Of a DNA stretch of 64,000 nt, positions 55,336 to 63,832 are shown piece after piece. The stretch covers positions 372,001 to 436,000 of the forward strand of contig NZ_JYLD01000002.1 of NCBI RefSeq assembly GCF_001043025.1. Reading direction: 5' to 3'. Each line of letters starts with the position of its first letter. The stretch's first letter is position 1. The translations under genes and the position numbers were made by a program. This DNA comes from Pseudomonas helleri (GTDB taxonomy: Bacteria; Pseudomonadota; Gammaproteobacteria; Pseudomonadales; Pseudomonadaceae). Below the pieces are notes generated by a model, which was given only the letters and a program-made list of their open reading frames with translations, had not been told where the DNA came from and ran no database searches.

Positions 55336-56043
55336 CTAAATTTTCTCAAGTTGCTTCCGTGCCGCCGCCCTCAAACCATCATCAACCATTGTGCTGAGTA
55401 TTTGCGCTATTGCTATTTGCTCGAAGGCTGATTGAGCATTCTGTAACGCCGTACCCAAGGCCACAACCTTCGCGCCAATGTTCAAATCGACAACTTCGTA
55501 ATCTGCAAACCCATAAACGAATCGAAGCAGGCCGCACATCTCGATAAGTGTTTGACCTTTTTTCGTTCTAGGCAAATACAGTACCGCCTCTCCTATTACG
55601 CGGATATGCTCGGAGTAAACGTCAAAGTGAGGATGGCAGATAGTGTAATCCTTGGATTTATTAGGAAATGTACGGCGCAACTTATTAACTAGCACATGCT
55701 TGTTGGATTTAGCCCCATTGCAATCCTTGCAACTGAGGCATAGATTCTCCGGAACAAACATGAAGCTAGGATATATATCTTTTGGAGCGATATGCTCAGT
55801 ATCCCAAGCCCCATTATGCTCTACAACTATCTTTTGCCTGCAGTATGCACACGTATAACTCTGCGCCTTGAGGTAATGCCTTTTGATCTCGCGCTTAACC
55901 TCTGTAAGCAGCGGATCATTCTCGTTATCCCAGTCATTTCCTAACTTAGAGGATAGCTGTTTAGCCTCGTAGATCTTCACAAATTGCGCAGATGCTTCAG
56001 AGTAGACAACCGACCTAATCGAATTCGCTATATCCTTAGACAC
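55336..56043 (-). CDS. ptuB: HNH endonuclease, Septu PtuB-like
   Basis: A 235-residue HNH nuclease. Zinc-knuckle pairs are Cys65/Cys68 (CAYC) and Cys105/Cys108 (CKDC), and the HNH core is Asp81-x2-His84 (DTEHIAP) with Asn100 (PENLC). The start is GTG at 56043, inside the end of the ATPase gene (8-nt overlap), with AAAGGGG upstream. With the ATPase it forms a Septu-type anti-phage pair, in which PtuB supplies the nuclease. Septu-like pairs also occur as retron effectors, but no reverse transcriptase is nearby. Confidence 0.83.
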   Translation of the reverse strand: MSKDIANSIRSVVYSEASAQFVKIYEAKQLSSKLGNDWDNENDPLLTEVKREIKRHYLKAQSYTCAYCRQKIVVEHNGAWDTEHIAPKDIYPSFMFVPENLCLSCKDCNGAKSNKHVLVNKLRRTFPNKSKDYTICHPHFDVYSEHIRVIGEAVLYLPRTKKGQTLIEMCGLLRFVYGFADYEVVDLNIGAKVVALGTALQNAQSAFEQIAIAQILSTMVDDGLRAAARKQLEKI

Positions 56044-57376
56044 CTTGAGCCCCTTTAACTTTCAAGGCCTCAACCACCATATTGATCAGATGGAGCACCG
56101 GATCATCAGAACTAAACGCACCCTTGAGAGCTTTAGCACCCCCTATAAAATCTGTTTGTTTACGACTAAGATCTTGACCCGAAGAAAGCGTCCCCACAAT
56201 ACTAAGTAGCTCACGCATCATATATTCATTCTTGAAGCCTGGAGCATTGAACACTTGAGCCAACTGAAAATCAACCGATCTATTATTAAACACTTTCGCT
56301 GGCTGCAAAGAATTATTTTGCAGATCTAGTACGTAGCAATTTTCGCTACCAAGGCGCGACACGATCTGAGGGGAGTGGGTGGCTACGATAAATTGGCACG
56401 AATTAAAGCCTTGGAAAGTAGACATCAAAAGTTTAATGTAACGCTCCTGCCACTCTGGATGGAGACAAATCTCAGGTTCGTCAATGCAAATCAAAGACCC
56501 GTCTTTAATTCTCGCAGCGATACCTAACATTGTCAGAACGACACACTGCTCACCAGAACTTGCATCATTTATACGTAGAGCCTTCCGGATGCCAGTCTTA
56601 TGCAATGACAAATGCTTAAGCTTCAAAACCCCGTACTCCATAAGAACTACGAGTCGTTCGTCTAGCTGCCCAACCATCTCTGCGCTATTGATGGATAACG
56701 CGAACTCTAACGGCTTACCATTACTAACAAATAGGTAATATTTAAGTGCTTCAATAATTTCCGAAGTCCGCTCTTCCGGCTCTTGGGTGAGCCTAGCAAT
56801 CAAACGCTTGGCTTCAACACCTATACCCCGAATTTTATCCTTATACTTATCAAAACCGCCATCTTCGGCGAGCCGCTCGAGTGTTGAACGAGAGATTGCG
56901 CTACTCAGCTTAACATTCATCTCCTTTTCGAAGCCCAAGTAGGCTAAGACGTCCATAATAGCACTAAGTCTTTCAGCATTATTCATGAGCGCCCTGAAGA
57001 CGGCAGCAATAATCCTGACCATGAAAGACATGCTCAAGTTAGGACTGAACAACCCTCGCAAACCCTGATAAAAATAATATCCTTGCGCTTCGTCCACATA
57101 AGTATCTCCACTCCGAAGACTAGAAAACGAACCTATGGGAAATCTATCAAATGGACTGGTAGACGCAGCTATCACGTTTCCTGGCAAAGCCCCCAATAGT
57201 GTCGATTGCTCAGAAGTCACCTTTGCACGCATGCATTCATGGGTAAGTTGGCGGAGAAACCTGCTTTTCCCAGACCCATTCTTGCCAACTATTATCGTAA
57301 AAGAGTTCTTCGAAATATTGAGATCATTGTCATGCAGACTAATCACTCGACCTTCAAACTCCATTCCTTTTATCAA
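56036..57376 (-). CDS. ptuA: AAA/ABC-type ATPase, Septu PtuA-like
   Basis: A 446-residue SMC/RecF-like ATPase: Walker A GKNGSGKS (31-38), signature ASSGEQ (272-277), Walker B ICIDEPE (296-302) with the CLHPEWQ segment, and the switch histidine in ATHSPQI (332-338). This OLD/PtuA-type layout, followed by an overlapping HNH gene, is the Septu arrangement. In published Septu systems the ATPase assembles with PtuB and controls its nuclease. The start is probably TTG at 57376 with AAGGA seven nt upstream; ATG at 57364 is the alternative. Confidence 0.83.
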   Translation of the reverse strand: MIKGMEFEGRVISLHDNDLNISKNSFTIIVGKNGSGKSRFLRQLTHECMRAKVTSEQSTLLGALPGNVIAASTSPFDRFPIGSFSSLRSGDTYVDEAQGYYFYQGLRGLFSPNLSMSFMVRIIAAVFRALMNNAERLSAIMDVLAYLGFEKEMNVKLSSAISRSTLERLAEDGGFDKYKDKIRGIGVEAKRLIARLTQEPEERTSEIIEALKYYLFVSNGKPLEFALSINSAEMVGQLDERLVVLMEYGVLKLKHLSLHKTGIRKALRINDASSGEQCVVLTMLGIAARIKDGSLICIDEPEICLHPEWQERYIKLLMSTFQGFNSCQFIVATHSPQIVSRLGSENCYVLDLQNNSLQPAKVFNNRSVDFQLAQVFNAPGFKNEYMMRELLSIVGTLSSGQDLSRKQTDFIGGAKALKGAFSSDDPVLHLINMVVEALKVKGAQGV

Positions 57377-57880
57377 AATAAAATCCTTTAACTTAGTGAA
57401 CTCAAAAATCAGGTGTTGCTTTCAGTCGCGACAGCGTGCCATCACAGACTCGAAATAATCTCTCAAGTGAGAAAATAAAGATAGGTGCGGAAGGCCCTGA
57501 GGTGAGGAAACGCAGGGCTAGGCATACGAGTAGTATTCGTTTAGTGCTAGGCGATCAACCTGCGTCTAACAGAGCAGAAGCAGTCACCGCCTCGTACTTA
57601 TGATCCGCTTACAACAGCGAAATGCCTCGAGCACTGGACAAGGCTCAGTAACCAACCAGGTTTCCCACGCCTTCTTTCTCTAACGCGATTCAAGGCCCTT
57701 GGTGGATGTGGATCGGAGTGATTACTGGAGCCGGCTCGCATATTTCCGCCCCACGCGCGCGACCATTAACGATGCTGATTGAGAACAAAGCTATCTCGTT
57801 CTCAAAAAATATCCGCATCAGGCTCAAGGTTTTCCGAAACTAACCGTTTGTCATAGGTAAGTACCCTTTGAGCAACGGCT
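57377..57880. other. Gap upstream of the Septu pair
   Basis: No gene supported in 504 nt. It must hold the Septu promoter and perhaps that of the next pair. An inverted repeat GAGAAC...GTTCTC followed by six A lies at 57781-57809. GCTAGGC occurs twice about 30 nt apart (near 57520 and 57550). Confidence 0.5.
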
Positions 57881-58192
57881 TTGACCCCTCCCACAGATGA
57901 CTTTACACATCGCCTGACCGGCGCCATTTCGTTTCCCAGCACGATCTTAGGCAATCGCCAACGACGTACATGGGAGCGGCTGATCAGCACCATCAAATCG
58001 TCCGAAACCCTTTCAGCATTTGATAAAGCAGCGGCCTACGCCGAAGGCTATGCACACGCCCTGGTCGATAGCAGTCAGATCGGCATATCCATCGAACGAG
58101 ACCTTTTGATCATCGAAACAGTGGACGCGTGGAGACAAACCCGTACTGCCCCGAATACTTCAGCCCACCTGAGCTACCCAGGAAAACCATGA
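57881..58192 (+). CDS. Small helical protein coupled to a DUF262 gene
   Basis: A 103-residue protein, not recognised. The middle (AFDKAAAYAEGYAHALVDSS) is a helical motif common in small plasmid and integrative-element proteins. The only in-frame start is TTG at 57881, just after a stop; the ribosome site is weak. Its TGA overlaps the ATG of the next gene (ATGA), which supports both as real and co-translated. Confidence 0.55.
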   Translation: MTPPTDDFTHRLTGAISFPSTILGNRQRRTWERLISTIKSSETLSAFDKAAAYAEGYAHALVDSSQIGISIERDLLIIETVDAWRQTRTAPNTSAHLSYPGKP

Positions 58193-58791
58193 CTTCCTTT
58201 TTTCAACGCTACGCCGACGTCGGAACATCAGACATGCACATCCAGATGCCGCAGCGGTTTCTGCCCACTACCGTCAGTCATTATCCACTCGATGTCTTAG
58301 TGGGCCACTGGGAAAAGTATCTTGTAGACCCCTCCTCCGCTCGTGAATGCTTTCCTTGGGCAGTGCGATTCGTTATGGGCATGCCCGTCACAACTTGGGC
58401 GCGTGGGCTGGAGTGGAACGTCGGTCAGCAGTCGCGCTTCATCTCCGCAGTGTGGTCAGGCGGGGATCTGGGTAGCTATCTCACTAATGACTGGTACGAG
58501 CCGCTGAGCGTTGGCAGGGCTTTGGCCGAAAACAGTGAAATTTTGATTGATGGCCAGCAACGTCTGCACAGCCTAGAGGAGTATCTCCTCGACCGGTTGG
58601 CGGTTCCTGATGCACAAGGGCAGCCCAGGATCTGGTCTGAACTCGGCAATGGCGAGCGGAGGCGGTTTTTGTCGACGATCTTCACCCATGCGAGGGTGTC
58701 ATCTGGCGACGAGGTGGCATTGCACAGGACATACGATCTTTGCGCGCTGGGCGTAGTGCCTCGGTCATTCGATCAACGAGCTGTTCGGTAA
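58189..58791 (+). CDS. Small DUF262-domain protein
   Basis: A 200-residue protein with the DUF262/ParB-like motif: the RxxxW region (LEWNVGQQSRFISAVWSGG) and ILIDGQQRLHSLEEYLLDRL, which matches the DGQQR signature. DUF262 is the nucleotide-hydrolysing half of GmrSD-type enzymes, but here it stands without the DUF1524 nuclease half. The C-terminus (RSFDQRAVR) looks naturally complete for the small plasmid-type members. Repeat copy C starts 28 nt after the stop. Confidence 0.65.
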   Translation: MTSFFQRYADVGTSDMHIQMPQRFLPTTVSHYPLDVLVGHWEKYLVDPSSARECFPWAVRFVMGMPVTTWARGLEWNVGQQSRFISAVWSGGDLGSYLTNDWYEPLSVGRALAENSEILIDGQQRLHSLEEYLLDRLAVPDAQGQPRIWSELGNGERRRFLSTIFTHARVSSGDEVALHRTYDLCALGVVPRSFDQRAVR

Positions 58792-58818
58792 TCTTTGCAT
58801 TTCCAATAGTCGGGCGTA

Positions 58819-58927
58819 CCCCTCCGGGGGCGGCTGTCGTAAACCGAGCCCCGCTACGCTGGGTCTCGGCCCTTCGGGCTTCCATCCTTACGCTCTTCGG
58901 CCATCCTGGCCCGCGCGCTCCGCTTGC
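58819..58927 (+). repeat. Multi-hairpin island repeat, copy C
   Basis: Third copy, same orientation: CCCCTCCGGGGGCGGCTGTC, GTAAACCGAG, GGCCCTTCGGGC, TCCATCCTTACGCTC, ending CGCGCGCTCCGCTTGCA. More diverged in the central stems than A and B. Confidence 0.8.
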
Positions 58928-59013
58928 ACACTAGCCGAGGTCACTTCCTTGCTTGGACATTACCTCCAGCTTCCAAATACTGCTGGCATCCGATCAAAGA
59001 CGAGGCCGGGCAA

Positions 59014-59205
59014 ATGGGTTGGCTATTTTGGAAAGACAAGCGCCCCGAGTGGGTTCAGGCGGAAGAACGGGAATTCATCAAGGCTGCGAACAGCCTAAGG
59101 ACGCTTCAGACAACGCCTCGCGGTGGCAAGCGCATTGACCCAGAGGAGATCAGGAATCAGATCCTTGAGGCCCGAGAGTTATACAAAGACCTGGTTCAAA
59201 AATAA
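59014..59205 (+). CDS. Small unrecognised protein
   Basis: A 63-residue charged protein (MGWLFWKDKRPEWVQAEERE near the start, RNQILEARELYKDLVQK at the end) from the ATG at 59014, with GAGG nine nt upstream. No domain recognised. It follows repeat copy C by 86 nt. Real coding is plausible from composition but unproven. Confidence 0.4.
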   Translation: MGWLFWKDKRPEWVQAEEREFIKAANSLRTLQTTPRGGKRIDPEEIRNQILEARELYKDLVQK

Positions 59206-59735
59206 CGGTAGCGTGCAGGCAACCTGTTGTAGCCACAGCCCTATAGCATGGTTTCAGAACTACAAAACAAAGGCGTCCGCAGAAGCTCGACTTACTGGCA
59301 CCCCAGGCCCCAACTCGGTGGATTCTCAATGATATCGATGGAGGTTCTGAGCTTATCCAGCATGAGCTCTAAGACACTATCTAGAGTCAAGCAGGATTTG
59401 ACTCACTGAATGCATTCACCAATTGCAGCAGCTCCCGGCCCTGGGCCAAGGGCAATTGAATGTCGCAGTGTAGTTATCTGTTGCACGTATATCCTCGGTT
59501 AAGAGTGGCCGACGTAGCGCAATGGCGACCAAAGTTTGGAAAAATTCGATTCAAGGCACGACAAAGACGTCAAATGTGCTATCACCATGCCACTTTAGTG
59601 ATAGATACTGATCTCTCAGGAGGAGCAGGGAGAAGGACGATGCCAAAGCGTCCCAAGGATCTCGCAACGCCTGATCTGATGGGTGACCCAGATTTTCACC
59701 ACCTATCTCGACGCCATTCTTAATAGGGAATATTA
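59206..59735. other. Gap with direct-repeat copy 1 and a possible leader ORF
   Basis: 530 nt. 59292-59470 is copy 1 of a direct repeat whose second copy lies after the Mrr-like gene; read on the minus strand it holds broken micro-genes. A 27-residue frame (59640-59723) with AGAAGGACG before its ATG ends 12 nt before the DUF4297 gene and could be a leader peptide, at low confidence. Confidence 0.5.
59292..59470 (-). pseudogene. Direct-repeat copy 1: decayed micro-genes
   Basis: On the minus strand this segment reads CDIQLPLAQGRELLQLVNAF, then stop, and in another frame SIDIIENPPSWGLGCQ, then stop. Both match the two micro-ORFs at 63598-63858 with mostly third-position changes. Here the first lacks a start (a TAA precedes LHCDIQ), so it looks like a remnant. 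Confidence 0.6.
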
Positions 59736-60986
59736 ATGGTCAACCGAGCAGCCAATGCCACCATCAAAGGTTATTTTTATCAATTCGACTTCGCAATTCT
59801 TCAACTATTACTAGCACCAAATGAGCATGCTACTGTAACAGTAGAGGGCATTGAGGACGTCGACATCGATGACGTTTCCAGCGAACAGTATATTCAGTGT
59901 AAATACTATGCGGCCACGGCTTATAACCATTCCGTAATCAAACCTGCCATAGCAGCGATGATTATTCATTTCAAAGAAGTAGGCTCTAAGAAAACCCCGT
60001 TACCGAAGTACAAGCTTTATGGCCATTACAATGAAGGCCAAGAAAAACTACCTAAAAAAAGCGAAATATCTGTAGACTTCATTAAAACGCACTTCCTCAC
60101 AACCCAGAAGAAAGATGCCCCAGCCGAACTTATTCACAGCGACCATAACATCACCGACGCTGAAATACTCCAGTTTGCAAAACTGTTGGAAATCGACGTA
60201 TATGCTGCAAGCTATGACGAGCAATTCGAGAGCATCTCTAAACTATTGCTTTCAACTATATCAGGCGCCACGAGGGAAGACGTCGAAAACCTTTTCTATC
60301 CAGCCTCAATAAATAATATACGAACCCTAGCAATCGAGAAGAACCTGATTGATCGACAGACCACGAAAAGCCGGTTCATCAAAGAAATAAATAACAAGAG
60401 CCAACTATTCAACAGTTGGCTCAAACACTACCAAGGGGCCAAAAAATATGCCACTTTGGTACGCGACAAACATTTCAAGCAAAGCACTTCCACGTCAATT
60501 GAGAACAAGGCCAGGTTTTTCATCATAAATCTTCCCGCCGACAAATTTGACGCGGCAAATGCACTCGACTTAGCGTTAAAAATTAGCAAGAAATTTTCAA
60601 ACCGCCCAAGCGCGAGAGTTTTAGATACTGACCGATTCTGCCCATACCTTCATCTAGCGAACACAGATGAAGCCCGACACAGAGACTTGAAACTGGCTCT
60701 ACGGGATGCTTCGATTCCCTTCCTAGATGGGCATGATTTCAAAGGATCTGGTTTTCACACAGATTCCGTCGTCAAAGGCCCGACTTCATTTATGGATACG
60801 CGATTAAAGCTGATCGACGAATTATGTGACCTAGAAAGCACATTAAATGTCTCGCATCGCCGCCCCATTCAGATATTCGAGTTTTATCACGACACGCCCA
60901 CCACCGGTTTAAATATACCGCCAGCAGCACTTTACGCTGCAATCAAGGTTGATACGCTAGACGACATCAAGGAGATGATTAAATGA
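59736..60986 (+). CDS. DUF4297-family nuclease, partner of HerA
   Basis: A 416-residue protein whose N-terminus matches DUF4297: GYFYQFDFAILQLL, then VEGIEDVDIDD and YIQCKYY, a PD-(D/E)XK-type site with Glu40/Asp41 and the Gln54-Cys-Lys56 variant of ExK. The rest is helical with no clear motif. DUF4297 plus HerA is a known anti-phage pair in which the nuclease assembles on a HerA hexamer and degrades DNA. The stop overlaps the herA start (ATGA). Confidence 0.82.
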   Translation: MVNRAANATIKGYFYQFDFAILQLLLAPNEHATVTVEGIEDVDIDDVSSEQYIQCKYYAATAYNHSVIKPAIAAMIIHFKEVGSKKTPLPKYKLYGHYNEGQEKLPKKSEISVDFIKTHFLTTQKKDAPAELIHSDHNITDAEILQFAKLLEIDVYAASYDEQFESISKLLLSTISGATREDVENLFYPASINNIRTLAIEKNLIDRQTTKSRFIKEINNKSQLFNSWLKHYQGAKKYATLVRDKHFKQSTSTSIENKARFFIINLPADKFDAANALDLALKISKKFSNRPSARVLDTDRFCPYLHLANTDEARHRDLKLALRDASIPFLDGHDFKGSGFHTDSVVKGPTSFMDTRLKLIDELCDLESTLNVSHRRPIQIFEFYHDTPTTGLNIPPAALYAAIKVDTLDDIKEMIK

Positions 60987-62746
60987 CAGAAAAATCGAAA
61001 GCAGAGGTCATAGCAGTATACCCAAACAAAGTGCGAATCTGCGTAGACGACCTAGGCAGCTTCACTGATGGCCATCCATTATTGCGCGTCGGTTCCTACC
61101 TGAGGGTAACCGATCATGAGGACTGCGTTCTAATTGCGATCATTGAAAGTTTCGTGATCGAAGTTGACGACAGGGCAAATCGCCGACATGTGATCGAAGC
61201 CCTACCGCTTGGCGTTATTAAGGATGGTAAATTTATCCGGGGAGGTGATGCGTTGACCATTCCTCCCACAGGGGTGGAACCCGCCACCCTCCAAGATATT
61301 AAAAAGATCTTCGAAGACTCCGTTCCTGACCAAAAGAAATTTGAATTTTCTTCACTGCTCGCCGACCCAGAAATCAGAGTACCAGTTGACGGAAACAAAT
61401 TTTTTAACAAACACATTGCGGTAGTCGGGTCTACAGGCGCAGGCAAATCCAACACTGTTACCAGAATCATACAAACCTCGACGACCAAAACCGCCTCGGG
61501 AACTCAAAATAACTCGCACGCCATTATCTTCGACATTCATTCCGAATATAAAGCGGCTTTCCCTGACGCCAACCATATTGACATCAATAGCTTAAACCTA
61601 CCGTACTGGCTGTTAAATAGTGAAGAGTTGGAAGAAGTATTACTGGACACTGGGGAGCGCGACAACTACAACCAGTCATCGGTCTTTAGGTACCTTGTCA
61701 CGGAAAACAAAAAGAAGCACAACAAAGACTACACCAAAATATTTTACGACAGTCCCGTTTTTTTTGACATCCACGAGGTATTGAACGCCCTTTACAACAT
61801 AAAAACCGAGACGGTGAATTCGAAAAATTCAAACATCTACATGATCAACGACGGGACTTACGATCTGCTGAAGGAGGGCAAAACGGATCCTACCACCGGG
61901 CTGCTATTAGACGACCAAGAACGGATTCATAGGTACTTCGAAAGCAAGCTGGAATTTCATCCTACCAAGCGTGAGAGTATTAGCAACGGCGGGTATGCCG
62001 ATGGCTCCTTGGACAAATTTTTTACCCGTTTTGAGTCCAAAGTCGCCCAAGAACGGCTGGGTTTTCTCTTTGGATCCGGTGCTAAGGAAATCTCTCTCGA
62101 GAATACTCTTCGAAATCTTATAGGTTATCATCCAAGCAAGAGTTCCAACGTCACTGTCCTTGACCTTAGCGGCATTCCGTTTGAAGTTTTGAGCATCACG
62201 GTATCTCTCATTTCTCGCCTAATTTTCGAGCACGGTTACCACTATAAGGTTTTTAGAACTAAGCAAGGTGAGTCAATCAACAATGATGCTCCAATTTTGC
62301 TTGTCTATGAAGAGGCTCACAAATATGTACCTACCAGTGAGCTCGCCAAATATCGAGCTGCCAAACAGTCGATTGAGCGGATTGCAAAGGAAGGTCGAAA
62401 ATATGGTGTAACCCTGCTTCTCTCCAGCCAACGCCCATCAGAAATTTCTGAGACTATTTTCTCTCAGTGCAACAACTTTGTTGCAATGCGACTGACCAAC
62501 CCAAGCGATCAGAACTATGTCCGCAGGTTGCTCCCCGATACGCTGGGTAAGCTGATTGAGAAGATGCCAAACCTAGGCGCCGGTGAGGCGCTCTTGATCG
62601 GGGACTCACTGGTGATGCCGTCGCTTGTAAAAATCGACGTCTGCGATCCGGCTCCGTCATCCGCCGACATTCCATACTGGGAGCTATGGAAAGAAGAGTG
62701 GAAGGATCTGAGCTTCGACCAAATCACCAAAGAATGGCTGAAATAA
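60983..62746 (+). CDS. HerA-type ATPase of a DUF4297-HerA defence pair
   Basis: A 587-residue HerA/FtsK-like hexameric ATPase: N-terminal HAS-barrel (about 1-100, NKVRICVDDLGSFTDGHPLL), Walker A GSTGAGKS (149-156), Walker B LLVYEEAH (about 438-445) and the sensor segment LLLSSQRPSEISETIFSQCN with the arginine-finger region LTNPSDQNYVRRLLPD. It should form the motor of the nuclease complex. Translationally coupled to the DUF4297 gene. Confidence 0.85.
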   Translation: MTEKSKAEVIAVYPNKVRICVDDLGSFTDGHPLLRVGSYLRVTDHEDCVLIAIIESFVIEVDDRANRRHVIEALPLGVIKDGKFIRGGDALTIPPTGVEPATLQDIKKIFEDSVPDQKKFEFSSLLADPEIRVPVDGNKFFNKHIAVVGSTGAGKSNTVTRIIQTSTTKTASGTQNNSHAIIFDIHSEYKAAFPDANHIDINSLNLPYWLLNSEELEEVLLDTGERDNYNQSSVFRYLVTENKKKHNKDYTKIFYDSPVFFDIHEVLNALYNIKTETVNSKNSNIYMINDGTYDLLKEGKTDPTTGLLLDDQERIHRYFESKLEFHPTKRESISNGGYADGSLDKFFTRFESKVAQERLGFLFGSGAKEISLENTLRNLIGYHPSKSSNVTVLDLSGIPFEVLSITVSLISRLIFEHGYHYKVFRTKQGESINNDAPILLVYEEAHKYVPTSELAKYRAAKQSIERIAKEGRKYGVTLLLSSQRPSEISETIFSQCNNFVAMRLTNPSDQNYVRRLLPDTLGKLIEKMPNLGAGEALLIGDSLVMPSLVKIDVCDPAPSSADIPYWELWKEEWKDLSFDQITKEWLK

Positions 62747-62789
62747 CGTTACTGATCGCCATTCCTGGATAGCAACAATGCGAGCGGCC

Positions 62790-62828
62790 CGACAACCCGC
62801 CAGTACAGCGGATATCGTCGGGCCGGGC
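62790..62828 (+). terminator. Hairpin after herA
   Basis: CGGCCCGAC pairs perfectly with GTCGGGCCG, with an inner CCGC/GCGG stem, 44 nt after the herA stop. There is no T run. It may separate the pair from the Mrr-like gene or simply stabilise the 3' end. The rest of the 278-nt gap holds no convincing gene. Confidence 0.5.
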
Positions 62829-63024
62829 GAAAACGAATGGATCACACCTTCGGATACAGTGATAGTAGGATCGGCCTGGCTCTGCGTGATCTAGAGCCAG
62901 TCCTCCTCATATGCTGTTATGAGCTACCTCCAGAGATTGGTTTCGTTTCACCACAGCAGTTTATGCAGGCTAATCGCCCACCAGCCCAAAGCTTGACGGG
63001 CACTCGCTCAGTTAAGGACGACAA

Positions 63025-63579
63025 ATGTTTCCACCGATGGCAAACCCCAGTCTCGAAATCTCAGCTGCCGAATTTGAGCGGTTGGTCAGGGACTGGATCC
63101 TCAAACAGGGTGGTGAACTGACATCGCTGGAGGTGAAGCACAACGTGAAGGTCGAGGCCTACGACTCAACCTACCAGATCGACGTGCTGGCGAAATTCCA
63201 AGCGTTTGCGGGCGCCGAATTCATCGTTCTGATTGAGTGCAAAAAATACCGTAACGCAGTCGAGCGGGAGCTGGTTCAGGTACTTCACGACAAAGTGAGA
63301 TCGCTGGGCGCTCATAAAGGCATGTTGTTCACCACGACAGGATTTCAATCCGGCGCGATAAAATACGCAAAAGCGCACGGCATAGCGCTGGTGTCGATCA
63401 TTGAAGGCGCAGCTACCTACGAAACTCGCTCCGCGTATCCAGTCGCGGCGCACCCCCCAGCCTGGCACAACCTACCGAAATTTGCGCTCTGGCACGTCGG
63501 GGAGAATGACGCTGGAAGCATCTCGATGAAATCTCTAGGTCGTGCCGACACGGAGATCAAGGAGATGTTGGGTTATTAG
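63025..63579 (+). CDS. Mrr-like restriction endonuclease domain protein
   Basis: A 184-residue protein. The Mrr catalytic domain spans about 10-135: Asp53 (YQIDVLAKF), Glu71-Cys-Lys73 (LIECKKY) and the glutamine helix (RELVQVLHDKVRSLGAHKGML), then TTGFQSGAIKYAKAHGIAL. The start has AAGGA upstream. Mrr-type enzymes cut modified or foreign DNA. It lacks the winged-helix half of Mrr. It may be a third member of the DUF4297-HerA block or an independent cassette. Confidence 0.8.
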   Translation: MFPPMANPSLEISAAEFERLVRDWILKQGGELTSLEVKHNVKVEAYDSTYQIDVLAKFQAFAGAEFIVLIECKKYRNAVERELVQVLHDKVRSLGAHKGMLFTTTGFQSGAIKYAKAHGIALVSIIEGAATYETRSAYPVAAHPPAWHNLPKFALWHVGENDAGSISMKSLGRADTEIKEMLGY

Positions 63580-63597
63580 TGCAAACGAGGGACTCTA

Positions 63598-63723
63598 GCT
63601 ACTGATGACCAGGAATGTGTGGGATGTCGGCTCTATTGTTCGAGGAGCGCCTTTCTGGCACCAAGCCCGCCACGTGGGTGGATTTTCAATGATATCAATG
63701 GAGAAACTAAGCTCGTGCTGCAT
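63598..63723 (-). CDS. Micro-protein in direct-repeat copy 2 (SIDIIENPP type)
   Basis: A 41-residue frame (MQHELSFSIDIIENPPTWAG, then LVPERRSS). Its SIDIIENPPxW core is preserved in copy 1 with synonymous changes, which supports coding. Convergent with the Mrr-like gene, 18 nt away. No known family. Confidence 0.45.
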
Positions 63724-63832
63724 GTGCTCAAAGACTTTTCCGAGACGTGGATGAGCTTTCGATTATCGCAACGCGTTCACTAGATCCAGCAGCTCTCTTC
63801 CTTGGGCCAATGGCATCTGAATGTCGCAATAC
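63652..63832. repeat. Direct-repeat copy 2 (matches 59292-59470)
   Basis: About 180 nt recognisably similar to 59292-59470 in the same orientation. The two copies bracket the DUF4297-HerA-Mrr block. Similarity stops on both sides. Confidence 0.75.

Noticed and set aside
57377..57880. A possible retron msr-msd RNA upstream of the Septu pair
   Set aside because: No reverse transcriptase gene is nearby, and the inverted repeats present are short and not in the expected layout.
58924..59013. An upstream extension of the 63-residue gene (start at 58924)
   Set aside because: It begins inside repeat copy C and adds residues with no support; the ATG at 59014 is preferred.
62837..63121. A 94-codon plus-strand frame ahead of the Mrr-like gene
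   Set aside because: It overlaps the start of the well-supported Mrr-like gene in another frame and has no ribosome site or recognisable domain.
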